From: an uncultured Oligoflexia bacterium
GTDB taxonomy: Bacteria > Bdellovibrionota > Bacteriovoracia > Bacteriovoracales > Bacteriovoracaceae
Direction of reading: 5' to 3'
DNA length: 64,000 bases
Assembly: GCA_937120495.1 (NCBI GenBank)
Contig: CAKZJW010000076.1
Span: forward strand, 1-64,000
Shown here: positions 36,652 to 44,900 of the stretch, in pieces
Layout: every line of letters begins with the position of its first letter
How positions within the stretch are numbered: the first letter of the stretch is position 1
Notes under the pieces: model-generated
Database searches by the model: none
Told to the model about the DNA's origin: nothing
Seen by the model: only the letters and a program-made list of their open reading frames with translations
Made by a program: the position numbers and the translations under genes

Positions 36652-37344
36652 ATGCGTTTTAATATATTTTTATTTTTAGTGATAGTGGGTGTGAGCTGTA
36701 CATCAAAACAGATGCAGTCAATTCCTCAAGTTGAACACGAACTAGTTGATAAACCAGTTGTGCTAGATGCAAAACTTGTAAAAAACGGTAAAAAAGTTTT
36801 CAAGAAAAAATGTGCTAGTTGTCACGGTCAAGAAGGTGTTGGAATCACCGGAATGGGCGCAAGACTTAATAGTCCTGATTTTCTTGGTCTAGCGGATGAT
36901 GAATTCATTCTAAAGACTATTGAAAACGGAAGACCAGGAACAACAATGGCTTCTTATAAAAAGGCCAGAAGAGTTAAAAAGCATATTCCAAGTCTAGTGG
37001 CGTATATCAGATCTTGGCAAAATGACTATGAGGTCTTTAAAAAGTATAAAGTTGATAAGACAATTGTATTAAAAGGTAATGTTGAGCACGGTAAAAAAGG
37101 GTATCAAACATACTGTTTATACTGCCATGGGCCAATAGGAGAAGGCTTCTCTTACGGTGGACCGGGGACAGGGATTGGACTTTCTGGATTTCTAGATGTA
37201 GCTAGTGATGACTATATTAAAAAGACGATCCAAGTTGGTAGAGCAGGTACTGCGATGAAGCCATTTGGACACGGTAGGGGACTAGCTAGATTAAACGAAA
37301 CAGAAATCGATGATATCGTAGTCTACCTTAGGAGTTTGAAGTAA
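36652..37344 (+). CDS. Diheme c-type cytochrome lipoprotein of the nap cluster
   Basis: A 230-residue protein with lipobox GVSC (Cys16), so anchored in a membrane and facing the periplasm. Two cytochrome c class I domains follow: CASCH at 54-58 with probable axial Met99 in TTMASY, and CLYCH at 155-159 with probable Met202 in TAMKPF. This is not NapB, whose fold and haem spacing differ. It sits directly after napA (17 bases) and is the obvious candidate electron donor to NapA in place of NapB. SD GGGGAAG precedes ATG. Confidence 0.88.
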   Translation: MRFNIFLFLVIVGVSCTSKQMQSIPQVEHELVDKPVVLDAKLVKNGKKVFKKKCASCHGQEGVGITGMGARLNSPDFLGLADDEFILKTIENGRPGTTMASYKKARRVKKHIPSLVAYIRSWQNDYEVFKKYKVDKTIVLKGNVEHGKKGYQTYCLYCHGPIGEGFSYGGPGTGIGLSGFLDVASDDYIKKTIQVGRAGTAMKPFGHGRGLARLNETEIDDIVVYLRSLK

Positions 37345-37920
37345 TTGAATAGAAGGCGTTTGTTAGCTGGGATAATTGCATTTTTAGCTTATATCCCAGT
37401 CCTATTTATAGGCCTTAAAAAAAATACAACAAGTAGTAATCGAAAGCGTTTTTTGCGTCCGCCTGGAGCATTAAAAGAAGATGACTTTCTACAGCAGTGC
37501 ATTGGTTGTTTTAAATGTGCAACTGCATGTCCAAATGATTGTATTAATATGGCAAGCTTTGAGTATGGCTTTGAAAATGTTCATACTCCTGTAATCAATG
37601 CTCGAGCGAAGGGTTGCACCCTTTGCATGATTTGTACTGAAGTTTGTCCAACTGGAGCCCTGACTGAAATAACGAGAGACCTTGAAGTTGCCAAAAAAGA
37701 AGTGAAGATGGGAACAGCTTATGTCGATAAAGATCTGTGCTTTTCATTTCACGGTAGAACTTGTGGGGTTTGTTATCGCGCTTGTCCTCTTCCAGGTGAG
37801 GCGATCAAAGTTGGCCTATATGAGCAGCCAACAGTTAATCCGGATAAATGTGTAGGTTGTGGTTTATGTGAGCAGGCGTGTATTCATATGCCTCAGGCCA
37901 TACGGATAAAACCCGCATGA
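37345..37920 (+). CDS. napG: NapG-like ferredoxin, four [4Fe-4S] clusters
   Basis: A 191-residue protein starting at TTG 37345 right after the cytochrome stop. The N terminus NRRRLLAGIIAFLAYIPVL is a twin-arginine-like signal or anchor, indicating a periplasmic position. Sixteen cluster cysteines form four sets: 52/55/58/62, 91/94/97/101, 132/140/143/147 and 169/172/175/179, with the RPPGA motif before the first, as in NapG. NapG with NapH transfers electrons from quinol towards NapA. Its stop overlaps the next gene start (ATGA). Confidence 0.85.
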   Translation: MNRRRLLAGIIAFLAYIPVLFIGLKKNTTSSNRKRFLRPPGALKEDDFLQQCIGCFKCATACPNDCINMASFEYGFENVHTPVINARAKGCTLCMICTEVCPTGALTEITRDLEVAKKEVKMGTAYVDKDLCFSFHGRTCGVCYRACPLPGEAIKVGLYEQPTVNPDKCVGCGLCEQACIHMPQAIRIKPA

Positions 37921-38861
37921 AAAAAATCAAAAAATCAAAAATCCAATACTTTCGCTATTTCACTTTGATTGCGGTGATTGCATTTTTTTGTTTGATTCCA
38001 ATAAGTAATTGGTACGCAAATAATAAGATCGCCTTTAATAATCCAAGACTTGTTGGCCTCGCAGATGGAGCACTTGCAGGTTATGTGTATTACGCTTTAG
38101 ATTTATTTTATTCTTTATTTGATGATCCCGTAACTGCAGCAACTTCAAGTAGTGGATCGATGTGGGCTTTTAGTATATTAGGCGTTCAATTTTCAGATCC
38201 TTTGGGATTAATCTCTGAGGTTATAAATTCCGTTAAATTTCCTATTAAATATTTTTTAGGTGGAATTGGTCCTGTTATTTTAGCTTTTACTTTGGGACGC
38301 GTTTTTTGTTCTTGGCTTTGTCCAATGGCATTTTTTTTTACTCTTACTGAAAAGATAAAAGAAGTTTTCAAAAAAATTGGAATTCCCATTTTAGAATTAA
38401 AAATACCAAGAGAGACAAGAATCTTTATATTCTGGTTTGGTCTTATTATAAGTTATTTTATGGGAATGTGGGTTTGGCATTTTATTTTGCCTTATATTAC
38501 CTTTAGCCATGAGGTTTTCTCTATTATTGTTTTTAATACTTTCACTGTTGGAATCTATTATTTCGTAGCCATTATTGTTCTTGATATTGGTCTCATCTCG
38601 GGAGAGTTTTGCAATAGTGTCTGTCCTACGGGGTGGTTACTTGCTCAATTTGGAAGATTTAGTCTATTTAAATTAAAAGCGGATAGTGCTAATTGTCCCA
38701 GCCGCTGCAAGGTTTGTTATACCGTTTGTCCGGTAGATCTCTTTCCAAAAGAAGATATTTTATTTAGCTGTCACCTTTGTTATAAGTGCGTGGATAATTG
38801 TCCCAAACAACATATCAAGTTAGACATTAATAGCTTATACACTAAGAAGGCGTTTAAATGA
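37917..38861 (+). CDS. napH: NapH-like membrane polyferredoxin
   Basis: About 314 residues from ATG 37917, which overlaps the preceding stop. An upstream in-frame start lies inside the preceding gene and was rejected. There are about four to five transmembrane helices with two cytoplasmic-side CxxxCP motifs (FCSWLCPMAF and FCNSVCPTGW), then a C-terminal double [4Fe-4S] ferredoxin region (CPSRCKVCYTVCP and CHLCYKCVDNCP). This is the NapH layout. With the NapG-like partner it would form a quinol dehydrogenase. It overlaps the next gene by four bases. Confidence 0.85.
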   Translation: MKKIKKSKIQYFRYFTLIAVIAFFCLIPISNWYANNKIAFNNPRLVGLADGALAGYVYYALDLFYSLFDDPVTAATSSSGSMWAFSILGVQFSDPLGLISEVINSVKFPIKYFLGGIGPVILAFTLGRVFCSWLCPMAFFFTLTEKIKEVFKKIGIPILELKIPRETRIFIFWFGLIISYFMGMWVWHFILPYITFSHEVFSIIVFNTFTVGIYYFVAIIVLDIGLISGEFCNSVCPTGWLLAQFGRFSLFKLKADSANCPSRCKVCYTVCPVDLFPKEDILFSCHLCYKCVDNCPKQHIKLDINSLYTKKAFK

Positions 38862-39439
38862 GAAATAAATATTTATCTTTATCTCTTTTTTTGTTTTTTT
38901 GTTTAACTTCATTTTCATGGGCCCACCACTATAAAGGGCTTCCTCATAATGATTACTTTGAAAACTATCCTCAGGTTCCAATATTAGAGTTTCTTCATGA
39001 AGATGATAAATGGGAAATCTTTTTAACTGTTTATAATTTTCAGGGGATTAACCTAGAGAATGTTGCTGATAGTGATATGGTGAGACTCTATATTTTTCTT
39101 TATGATGTAAGAGCAAATAAGGTTTATGGTAAGGCCGTAAAACTAGAGATCTTCTCAAGAGGAGAAGTTGTCTATTCTCAAGACGGGCACCTTCCTGAAG
39201 AGGAGAGTATATACTCTGTACATAAAAAATTAGTTCATCAAGATGATCTTGAACTCCATGTACATTTTAAAACGGAAGATGGAAAACTTGATATCGTAAA
39301 ACTTCCTTTCAATGTAACAAAACCATTTATTGAGAAATACGGACTTGCAATTGCGATAGTTCTTTTCTTTGTTTTCGTTGGAATTTTGAAGAAATTCTAT
39401 ATTAAAGATCAAGAGGATACTCGTGGTAAGAACGCCTAG
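38858..39439 (+). CDS. Periplasmic His-rich, membrane-anchored protein in the nap cluster
   Basis: A 193-residue protein with a signal peptide ending SFSWA. The mature N terminus is His-rich (HHYKGLPHNDYFENYPQVP), a strand-rich domain follows, and a C-terminal transmembrane helix (about 154-176) precedes a charged tail. The layout recalls FixH/YtkA-like periplasmic beta domains, but I cannot assign a family. The N-terminal histidines could bind haem or metal. It is translationally linked on both sides (4-base overlap upstream, 17-base overlap downstream), so it is probably part of the complex. Confidence 0.6.
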   Translation: MRNKYLSLSLFLFFCLTSFSWAHHYKGLPHNDYFENYPQVPILEFLHEDDKWEIFLTVYNFQGINLENVADSDMVRLYIFLYDVRANKVYGKAVKLEIFSRGEVVYSQDGHLPEEESIYSVHKKLVHQDDLELHVHFKTEDGKLDIVKLPFNVTKPFIEKYGLAIAIVLFFVFVGILKKFYIKDQEDTRGKNA

Positions 39440-40982
39440 AGTATATTGTGATGGGAGTACAGAATTCTCCCAGATTAATATTGGAGAATATTCATTTGAT
39501 ATTTATTGGCAGCTAGTTTTTGTTTTCTTTGTTCTTTTTCTTGGATTCTATTTTTATTTTCGCTATCCCAAAAAGAAATTTTCCTTTATCGCTTCTCGCT
39601 TTTCAATTTTTGAATTTGAATTTCTTGAAAGTCTTGTGCGCTTTAAATATTTTTCGCCTTTAATTCGTTTTATTCCAGCTTTAATTTTTATTGTAGTTCT
39701 TGTGACGGGCTTTTTTGGAAGAGATAGAGCAAGCTTTGCAGCTCCTTTTGTCTGGATGTTTTGGTGGACACTACTTATTTTCTTTGTCGCATTTTCAGGG
39801 AAAATTTTTTGTGCCTTTTGTCCTTGGGATTTTTTTGCAAATCTATTTCAATACGGTTTGGTATTTAATAAAAAGAAATATAAAGCAAAGAAACTTTTAA
39901 AATGGCCAAAAGCCTTAAAGACAGTTCTTCCGGCGACAGTATTTTTTATTATTATCACTTGGCTTGAACTTGGATTAGAAATAACAAAAAGCTCATATTG
40001 GACAGCTGTCTTGGGTCTAATCGTTGTATCGATGGCCGTTGTAATACCAATGTTTTTTGAAAAAAGGGCCTTTTGTCGCTATCTTTGTCCGGTTGGAAGA
40101 ATTAGTGGAGCTTATTCTCTTTTTGCTCCTTTAGAGATTAGAGTAAAAGAGCCAACAGCTTGTCTAGATTGTAAAACAAAGGACTGTGTAAAAGGAAATG
40201 AATACTCAACGGCTTGCCCAACAGGTCTTATTCCATATAAATTACAAGAAAATACTTATTGTACCTTATGTACAGAGTGCATTCGTTCTTGTGAAAAAAA
40301 TAACTTAACAATTAATATGAGATCGATGGCTGCAGATGTCGATACGATGAAAAAATCAAATAAAGATGAAGGTATCTTGTATCTTATAATATTTGCATTA
40401 ACTTATTTTCACGGAATCACAATGGTGGATACGTGGTTTGAATTTATAGATATGATTAGAAATTCACTTAACGCTTCTTATCTTCTATCTTTTACTATTT
40501 TATTTGCCATCTATATTGTCCTCTTTCTCTTTGGTGTATTCATTGTAAATAAAGTGATTGAAATATTAAGTCGAAAAACTATTTCAATTTTTGATCTTTG
40601 CATCTCATTAATCCCAGTGACTCTGGCGTATCACTTAGGTCATAATATTATGCACCTTCTTGGTGAGTTAGAGTTTTTAATAAAGCCTCTAAATGATCCT
40701 TTTGGTTTTGGTATGAACCTTTTTGGATTAAAAGACTTTGTTCCAAAACAAGGAATTAATCATGTTGATTTACTTGAGTCTCAACTCGTTATTTATGCGA
40801 TAGGATTATACTACTCAGTAAAAACATTACGAGTTCGTCTGCAAAAGCTCAATATCTCTTTAGATAATAAACTGGCCTACTCTTCAAGCTATTTTATTGT
40901 TTATTCGATTCTTTTTATGCTTTCCTTCTTTAGCTTGTGGCTAATCTCGCAGCCTATGGTCTATCGCGGGGGGATTCTATGA
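39423..40982 (+). CDS. NapH/NosR-like polyferredoxin with extra histidine-bearing membrane domain
   Basis: A 519-residue membrane protein starting at GTG 39423 within the previous gene's end. The N-terminal half has several helices with FCAFCPWDFF (Cys130, 133) and FCRYLCPVGR (Cys218, 222), then two [4Fe-4S] sets (Cys247/250/255/265 and 280/283/286/290). Unlike plain NapH, a further C-terminal block of about five helices (320-515) carries His330 in TYFHGI and His404/407/411 in YHLGHNIMH, positions suited to haem b or quinol chemistry. This could replace NapC as quinol oxidant; that is inference. It overlaps the next start (ATGA). Confidence 0.7.
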   Translation: MVRTPRVYCDGSTEFSQINIGEYSFDIYWQLVFVFFVLFLGFYFYFRYPKKKFSFIASRFSIFEFEFLESLVRFKYFSPLIRFIPALIFIVVLVTGFFGRDRASFAAPFVWMFWWTLLIFFVAFSGKIFCAFCPWDFFANLFQYGLVFNKKKYKAKKLLKWPKALKTVLPATVFFIIITWLELGLEITKSSYWTAVLGLIVVSMAVVIPMFFEKRAFCRYLCPVGRISGAYSLFAPLEIRVKEPTACLDCKTKDCVKGNEYSTACPTGLIPYKLQENTYCTLCTECIRSCEKNNLTINMRSMAADVDTMKKSNKDEGILYLIIFALTYFHGITMVDTWFEFIDMIRNSLNASYLLSFTILFAIYIVLFLFGVFIVNKVIEILSRKTISIFDLCISLIPVTLAYHLGHNIMHLLGELEFLIKPLNDPFGFGMNLFGLKDFVPKQGINHVDLLESQLVIYAIGLYYSVKTLRVRLQKLNISLDNKLAYSSSYFIVYSILFMLSFFSLWLISQPMVYRGGIL

Positions 40983-41548
40983 GTGATAAGAAGATAGGAC
41001 GTAGAGACTTATTTAGAAAGACCATGCATTCAGCAAAGAAGGTTACTTTTGATCTTCTTGATGCAGGAATGAAAATTAAATTTAGAAGAAAAATAATTCG
41101 ACCACCTGGGGCCATAGCTGAAGATCAATTTTTAATGGCCTGTTCTAGATGTGATTCATGTAAAGATGCATGCCCGTATAATGCAATTCACAAGGTAAGC
41201 TCTGTGAGTGCTGGAGTATTATTCAACACTCCCTTTATTGATCCTCATCACGAAGCCTGTCGTTTTTGTGAAGACATGCCTTGTATTAAAGCATGTGATG
41301 ATAACGCATTAATCTTAACAGATATAATAAAACCTATAGGTCTTGCTGTTGTACACAGAGAGCACTGTTTAGTAGAGCAGGGGCAATACTGTGATTATTG
41401 TTATAACTCGTGCCCTAATTCACTTAAGGCAATTATAAAAGGCGAAGATGGTGTTCCTGTTATTGATGCAGATGCGTGTGTTGGATGTGGTAAATGTGCC
41501 TATATCTGTGTTTCTCAATCTGGTCCAGCGATTAAGATTACTCCTTAA
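40979..41548 (+). CDS. Second NapG/NapF-like ferredoxin, four [4Fe-4S] clusters
   Basis: A 189-residue protein from ATG 40979 (GGGGGGAT upstream). Cys sets: 55/58/61/65, 94/97/102/106, 130/138/141/145 and 167/170/173/177, preceded by RPPGAIAEDQF as in the first NapG-like protein, so the two are paralogues. GRRDLFRK resembles a twin-arginine motif, but no hydrophobic stretch follows. It may therefore stay cytoplasmic like NapF or be exported with a partner. It ends the cluster, three bases from the convergent DUF255 gene. Confidence 0.78.
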   Translation: MSDKKIGRRDLFRKTMHSAKKVTFDLLDAGMKIKFRRKIIRPPGAIAEDQFLMACSRCDSCKDACPYNAIHKVSSVSAGVLFNTPFIDPHHEACRFCEDMPCIKACDDNALILTDIIKPIGLAVVHREHCLVEQGQYCDYCYNSCPNSLKAIIKGEDGVPVIDADACVGCGKCAYICVSQSGPAIKITP

Positions 41549-41551
41549 TAA

Positions 41552-43354
41552 CTATTTAAATAGTGTCTTCGATTTTTTTAGAAAATCTTTAATATTTGTT
41601 TGAGGCAAAAAACACATCGAGCTGCTACAAATATAGAGCCTCGTTTTACTCTTTGTTTTTTTATCTTTAAAAAATGGATAAGAGGCATTGATTTCATTTT
41701 TTTTAATAATGGCTCCAAAAGGAAAAAGAGTTCCAAATACTTTTTTCTCTAAGGTTGTTTCTTCCTTTCCTGTAATAACCACAAAGTAAGATGAAGGGGA
41801 GAGGTTATCTGTTTTATCCGCTTTATCAAAGAAAAGATTAATCATTGAATATAAATGCTTAAGTCTTTTATTCTTCGTTCCTTTTAAATTTAGAGATGTG
41901 AGTTTTTGAATTGATTGTATTTTTTTAAAAGAATCAAAAGTTGTCTTAAAGGAGGATAACTTGAAATTAATTTCAAGAAGACTTAAATAGTCCTCATCAG
42001 AAGCTTTATCATAACACTTCTTTTTTCCACAATTTTCAAAAAGAATGTCATTCTTCATAAAGCGATTGAGTATGTTTTTATTTAAACTATATGCCTTATG
42101 AATATATACCTCTTTATTTGTTTTTACTCCAAATTCGAATAATGCTCGAGTGAGAGAAATCATATCTTTTATTCTTGCCCTTTGATCATTTAAAGGGCGG
42201 ATATTTGAGATCGGTTTTGCCTTCTTATAATACTTTTTACAAAATTGAATATTCTTTTTCGTTAAGTTCTTTAAAGAAGTAGTTGAGTAAGCTGTCTTTA
42301 GATATTTCTTAAAACAGTCTTTTGGAAGATTCTTATTAGAATATAAATAATAAGCACCCTCTTTATGAAGACCTTTTTCGATAACATCAGCAGAAATAAT
42401 TGAAGCATAGAGATTATCTTCTATCTTTAAAGAGCTTTCAATAAAGTTAATCGTTTGAATTCCAAAATCAAAATATTTTTTGTCTTGTGTTTGATAGAAC
42501 TTATTTGCTAAGGCCATGATTAAAAAAGAATTATCATGTAGTCTCTTTTCAAAATGTGGCGTTTCCCAGTTTGAGCTTGCAGAGTAGCGATGAAGGCCAC
42601 CGTTAACCTTGTCATATATTGCAGCTTTTAAAATCGAGTCGAGAGTTTTTGTATTATGTTTTTCTAAATTTTTATCTTGATTTATATAGGCTTTTATTTG
42701 ATTTTCAATTAGTGGGTACTCGGTAACAAACTTTGCTTCTTTTTTATAGCCACCAAATACTTCATCTTTTTTTAAGTTGATAATCTCTTTATTGAGAGAG
42801 GCCTTCTCAACTCGCCTTGCCAATTTTTCCGCCTTCTCATATTGAGAATGGAATTTATCGGAGAAAATTTTTAAAAGCTGGATAAAACTTAATCTGTCTT
42901 CCAGAGTTGCTGAGTTTGAAACATAAGAGCTTGCATAGTAGGGAAGAAGATTTGGAAGAAGCCAAAGATTTGCGGGCCATCCCTTACTGCCAATCAGATT
43001 TAATTGGTAGTTTAGGTACTTCTCATTTACTTTTGGGTGTTGATCTTTATCAACAATAATTGAGATATACTGCGAGTTTAAAATCTTTATAACTTTTTCA
43101 TCAGTAAAATTGTCTTTAGACATTTTATTGCACCAATGACAGCCATAATAACCAATATGTAGAAAAATAGGTTTCTTTGATTTTTTTAAAATTTTAAGAT
43201 TATGATCATTCCATTTATACCAATTAATTTTTTGATTAAGGTGATCTTTTATATATTGTGAGTTTGTTTTTGAGTCTATTGGTTGAAGCTTGTTAGCAAT
43301 TGAACTTGCTGCAGAGACATTAATGAATATAGATATAAGCAAAATTATTTTCAC
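41552..43354 (-). CDS. Secreted DUF255 thioredoxin-like protein (YyaL/SSP411 family)
   Basis: A 600-residue protein. After a signal peptide (to about residue 16) comes the DUF255 N-terminal domain: INWYKWNDHNL, KKPIFLHIGYYGCHWCNKM (Cys72-x-x-Cys75), VDKDQHPKVNEKYLNYQL and GSKGWPANLWLLPN, matching the YyaL pattern with CHWC. The helical alpha/alpha barrel-like C-terminal part is present but diverged. YyaL-type proteins normally lack export signals, so a periplasmic thioredoxin-like version is notable. It is convergent with the nap cluster; the last bases form a palindrome ACTATTTAAATAGT. Confidence 0.8.
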   Translation of the reverse strand: MKIILLISIFINVSAASSIANKLQPIDSKTNSQYIKDHLNQKINWYKWNDHNLKILKKSKKPIFLHIGYYGCHWCNKMSKDNFTDEKVIKILNSQYISIIVDKDQHPKVNEKYLNYQLNLIGSKGWPANLWLLPNLLPYYASSYVSNSATLEDRLSFIQLLKIFSDKFHSQYEKAEKLARRVEKASLNKEIINLKKDEVFGGYKKEAKFVTEYPLIENQIKAYINQDKNLEKHNTKTLDSILKAAIYDKVNGGLHRYSASSNWETPHFEKRLHDNSFLIMALANKFYQTQDKKYFDFGIQTINFIESSLKIEDNLYASIISADVIEKGLHKEGAYYLYSNKNLPKDCFKKYLKTAYSTTSLKNLTKKNIQFCKKYYKKAKPISNIRPLNDQRARIKDMISLTRALFEFGVKTNKEVYIHKAYSLNKNILNRFMKNDILFENCGKKKCYDKASDEDYLSLLEINFKLSSFKTTFDSFKKIQSIQKLTSLNLKGTKNKRLKHLYSMINLFFDKADKTDNLSPSSYFVVITGKEETTLEKKVFGTLFPFGAIIKKNEINASYPFFKDKKTKSKTRLYICSSSMCFLPQTNIKDFLKKSKTLFK

Positions 43355-43390
43355 TTGTTTATTCTAGCTTATTTTATTTGAAAGAAAAAA

Positions 43391-43466
43391 TGGAGCGGTA
43401 GATGAGACTCGAACTCACGACCTTCTCGATGGCAACGAGATGCTCTACCAATTGAGCTACTACCGC
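43391..43466 (-). tRNA. tRNA-Gly (anticodon GCC)
   Basis: Read on the minus strand: acceptor GCGGTAG pairs with CTACCGC, D arm GCTCAATTGGTAGAGC, anticodon stem TCTCG/CGAGA around TTGCCAT (anticodon GCC), T arm with GAGTTCGAGTCTC, and an encoded CCA. Confidence 0.97.
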
Positions 43467-43525
43467 GTAAGAGTCAGTAATTTAGTTAATTCACTCTGTT
43501 TTGTCAATGGCTTAGAAAGCTTGTT

Positions 43526-44854
43526 CTAGTTGATTTTGAGCTCTAGGACCTTAGTAATCTTATGGTAGCTGTCCTGAGTGAACCTTGCGTAAATTATTGA
43601 AAGAATATCTTTTTTATTTTTAGGTGCTTTAGGATCAAGCATAAGTTTCACAAAATAATCAGCAACTATAAACACTCTTGCAATAGGGTGGATATCTTCA
43701 GTCGGATCTTCCGGAAAGCCGATCCCATCCATGCTTCCTTGGTGTTGTTGAATGACTGCAAATAGATATTCAGTATAAAGAGGTGTTCCAACAATAAGTT
43801 GTGCAGCATCTGCAGCATGGGTATTTACGTGATCGAGTTCAGCTTGTTCAAGCTTCGAAGCTTTTGCGTCATCATCAGAATTAATTCTAATTTGTTCAGG
43901 GCTTTTTAAAGTGATGTCGCTAAAGAAGGCTGCTGTTGCAAATATCTCTAGGTGCTTTTCTTTATACCACTGCTGCTTTGATAAAATAAAGTTTCCAATA
44001 ACACAAACGAGGTGAGCGTGTTGATACGCATATGAAATCTTTGATGATAATAACATCTTAAGAAGACTCGCAAGTTTAGGAGCTTGCTTTGTCGTTGCTA
44101 TCATCGACTTAATACTACCTTTAGCAAGGTCTTGAATTCCCTCGTCAATCCCAAAGTTCTCTATGTGGTCGGCAACTAGGTCGTACCCGACAGAGTTAAC
44201 ATTAAGTCTATCTTCAATATCAAGACTAGAGATTTCTAGTTTTTGAATTAAAGAATTTGTAACAAAGTTCACAAAGTACTGTTGATAGTCTTTAGGAATA
44301 TAAAAATCCTTCAGACCCTGAGCTTCGTATTTATCGATATCATTACTGTCAAAACTATCTTGAGCATATAAACGCTTAACGTAATCAAAATCTCCTGTTC
44401 CTTTTTTTATTCTAATATAAACGTCACAAGGAGTGTGATCAATTTCGTAGAAATAGCGCAAAGCGATTGGAACGTGATTTGGTTTTACTTTCTTTTGAAC
44501 ATCTTCTTCTGTAATACCAAGAAGCTTCGCCGCATGCTTTATGAGGACTTCCCAATCGGCAGGGGATTTTAAACAAAGTGTATCTTGAGATATGGCAGGA
44601 CAATCTCCGAGAACAATAAGGGGGATTTCAAGCTCATTCTCTTTCAAATATTTATGAAGAACTACAGCTGTCTGTTCGTTTTCAATACTATTTGTCGTAA
44701 TAATTAAATCTATAGATGGAAGTATCGCTAGAAGAGATATTGCATCAGCTGCATTTCCACGCTCTACAATATCTGTTCCAGCGTAAGTTTTTAGATTTAA
44801 TGAGTATAATTTTTTTAAGTCTTCATTATCATGAATAAGTATTGTTTGGCTCAT
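43526..44854 (-). CDS. Degenerate receiver plus HD-GYP-like protein
   Basis: A 442-residue cytoplasmic protein. Residues 1-110 resemble a response-regulator receiver, but the phosphoacceptor position in SIDLIITTNSI is Thr, not Asp. Residues 270-420 follow HD-GYP cyclic-di-GMP phosphodiesterases: AFFSDITLKS stands where 'LLHDIGK' is expected (His to Ser312), His346 is kept in NTHAADA, and QHQGSMDGIGFP replaces 'HHE..DGsGYP'. Loss of several metal ligands suggests a non-catalytic effector or sensor. Bdellovibrionota use such proteins widely; the target is unknown. Confidence 0.75.
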   Translation of the reverse strand: MSQTILIHDNEDLKKLYSLNLKTYAGTDIVERGNAADAISLLAILPSIDLIITTNSIENEQTAVVLHKYLKENELEIPLIVLGDCPAISQDTLCLKSPADWEVLIKHAAKLLGITEEDVQKKVKPNHVPIALRYFYEIDHTPCDVYIRIKKGTGDFDYVKRLYAQDSFDSNDIDKYEAQGLKDFYIPKDYQQYFVNFVTNSLIQKLEISSLDIEDRLNVNSVGYDLVADHIENFGIDEGIQDLAKGSIKSMIATTKQAPKLASLLKMLLSSKISYAYQHAHLVCVIGNFILSKQQWYKEKHLEIFATAAFFSDITLKSPEQIRINSDDDAKASKLEQAELDHVNTHAADAAQLIVGTPLYTEYLFAVIQQHQGSMDGIGFPEDPTEDIHPIARVFIVADYFVKLMLDPKAPKNKKDILSIIYARFTQDSYHKITKVLELKIN

Positions 44855-44900
44855 AGTGATATTTTAAACTAAATAGCCGAAAAATGGTACAGGAACTTAA

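Noticed and set aside
41551-41564. Palindrome ACTATTTAAATAGT between convergent genes as a terminator
   Set aside because: AT-only stem with no proper T-tract and located over a stop codon; unlikely to terminate transcription.
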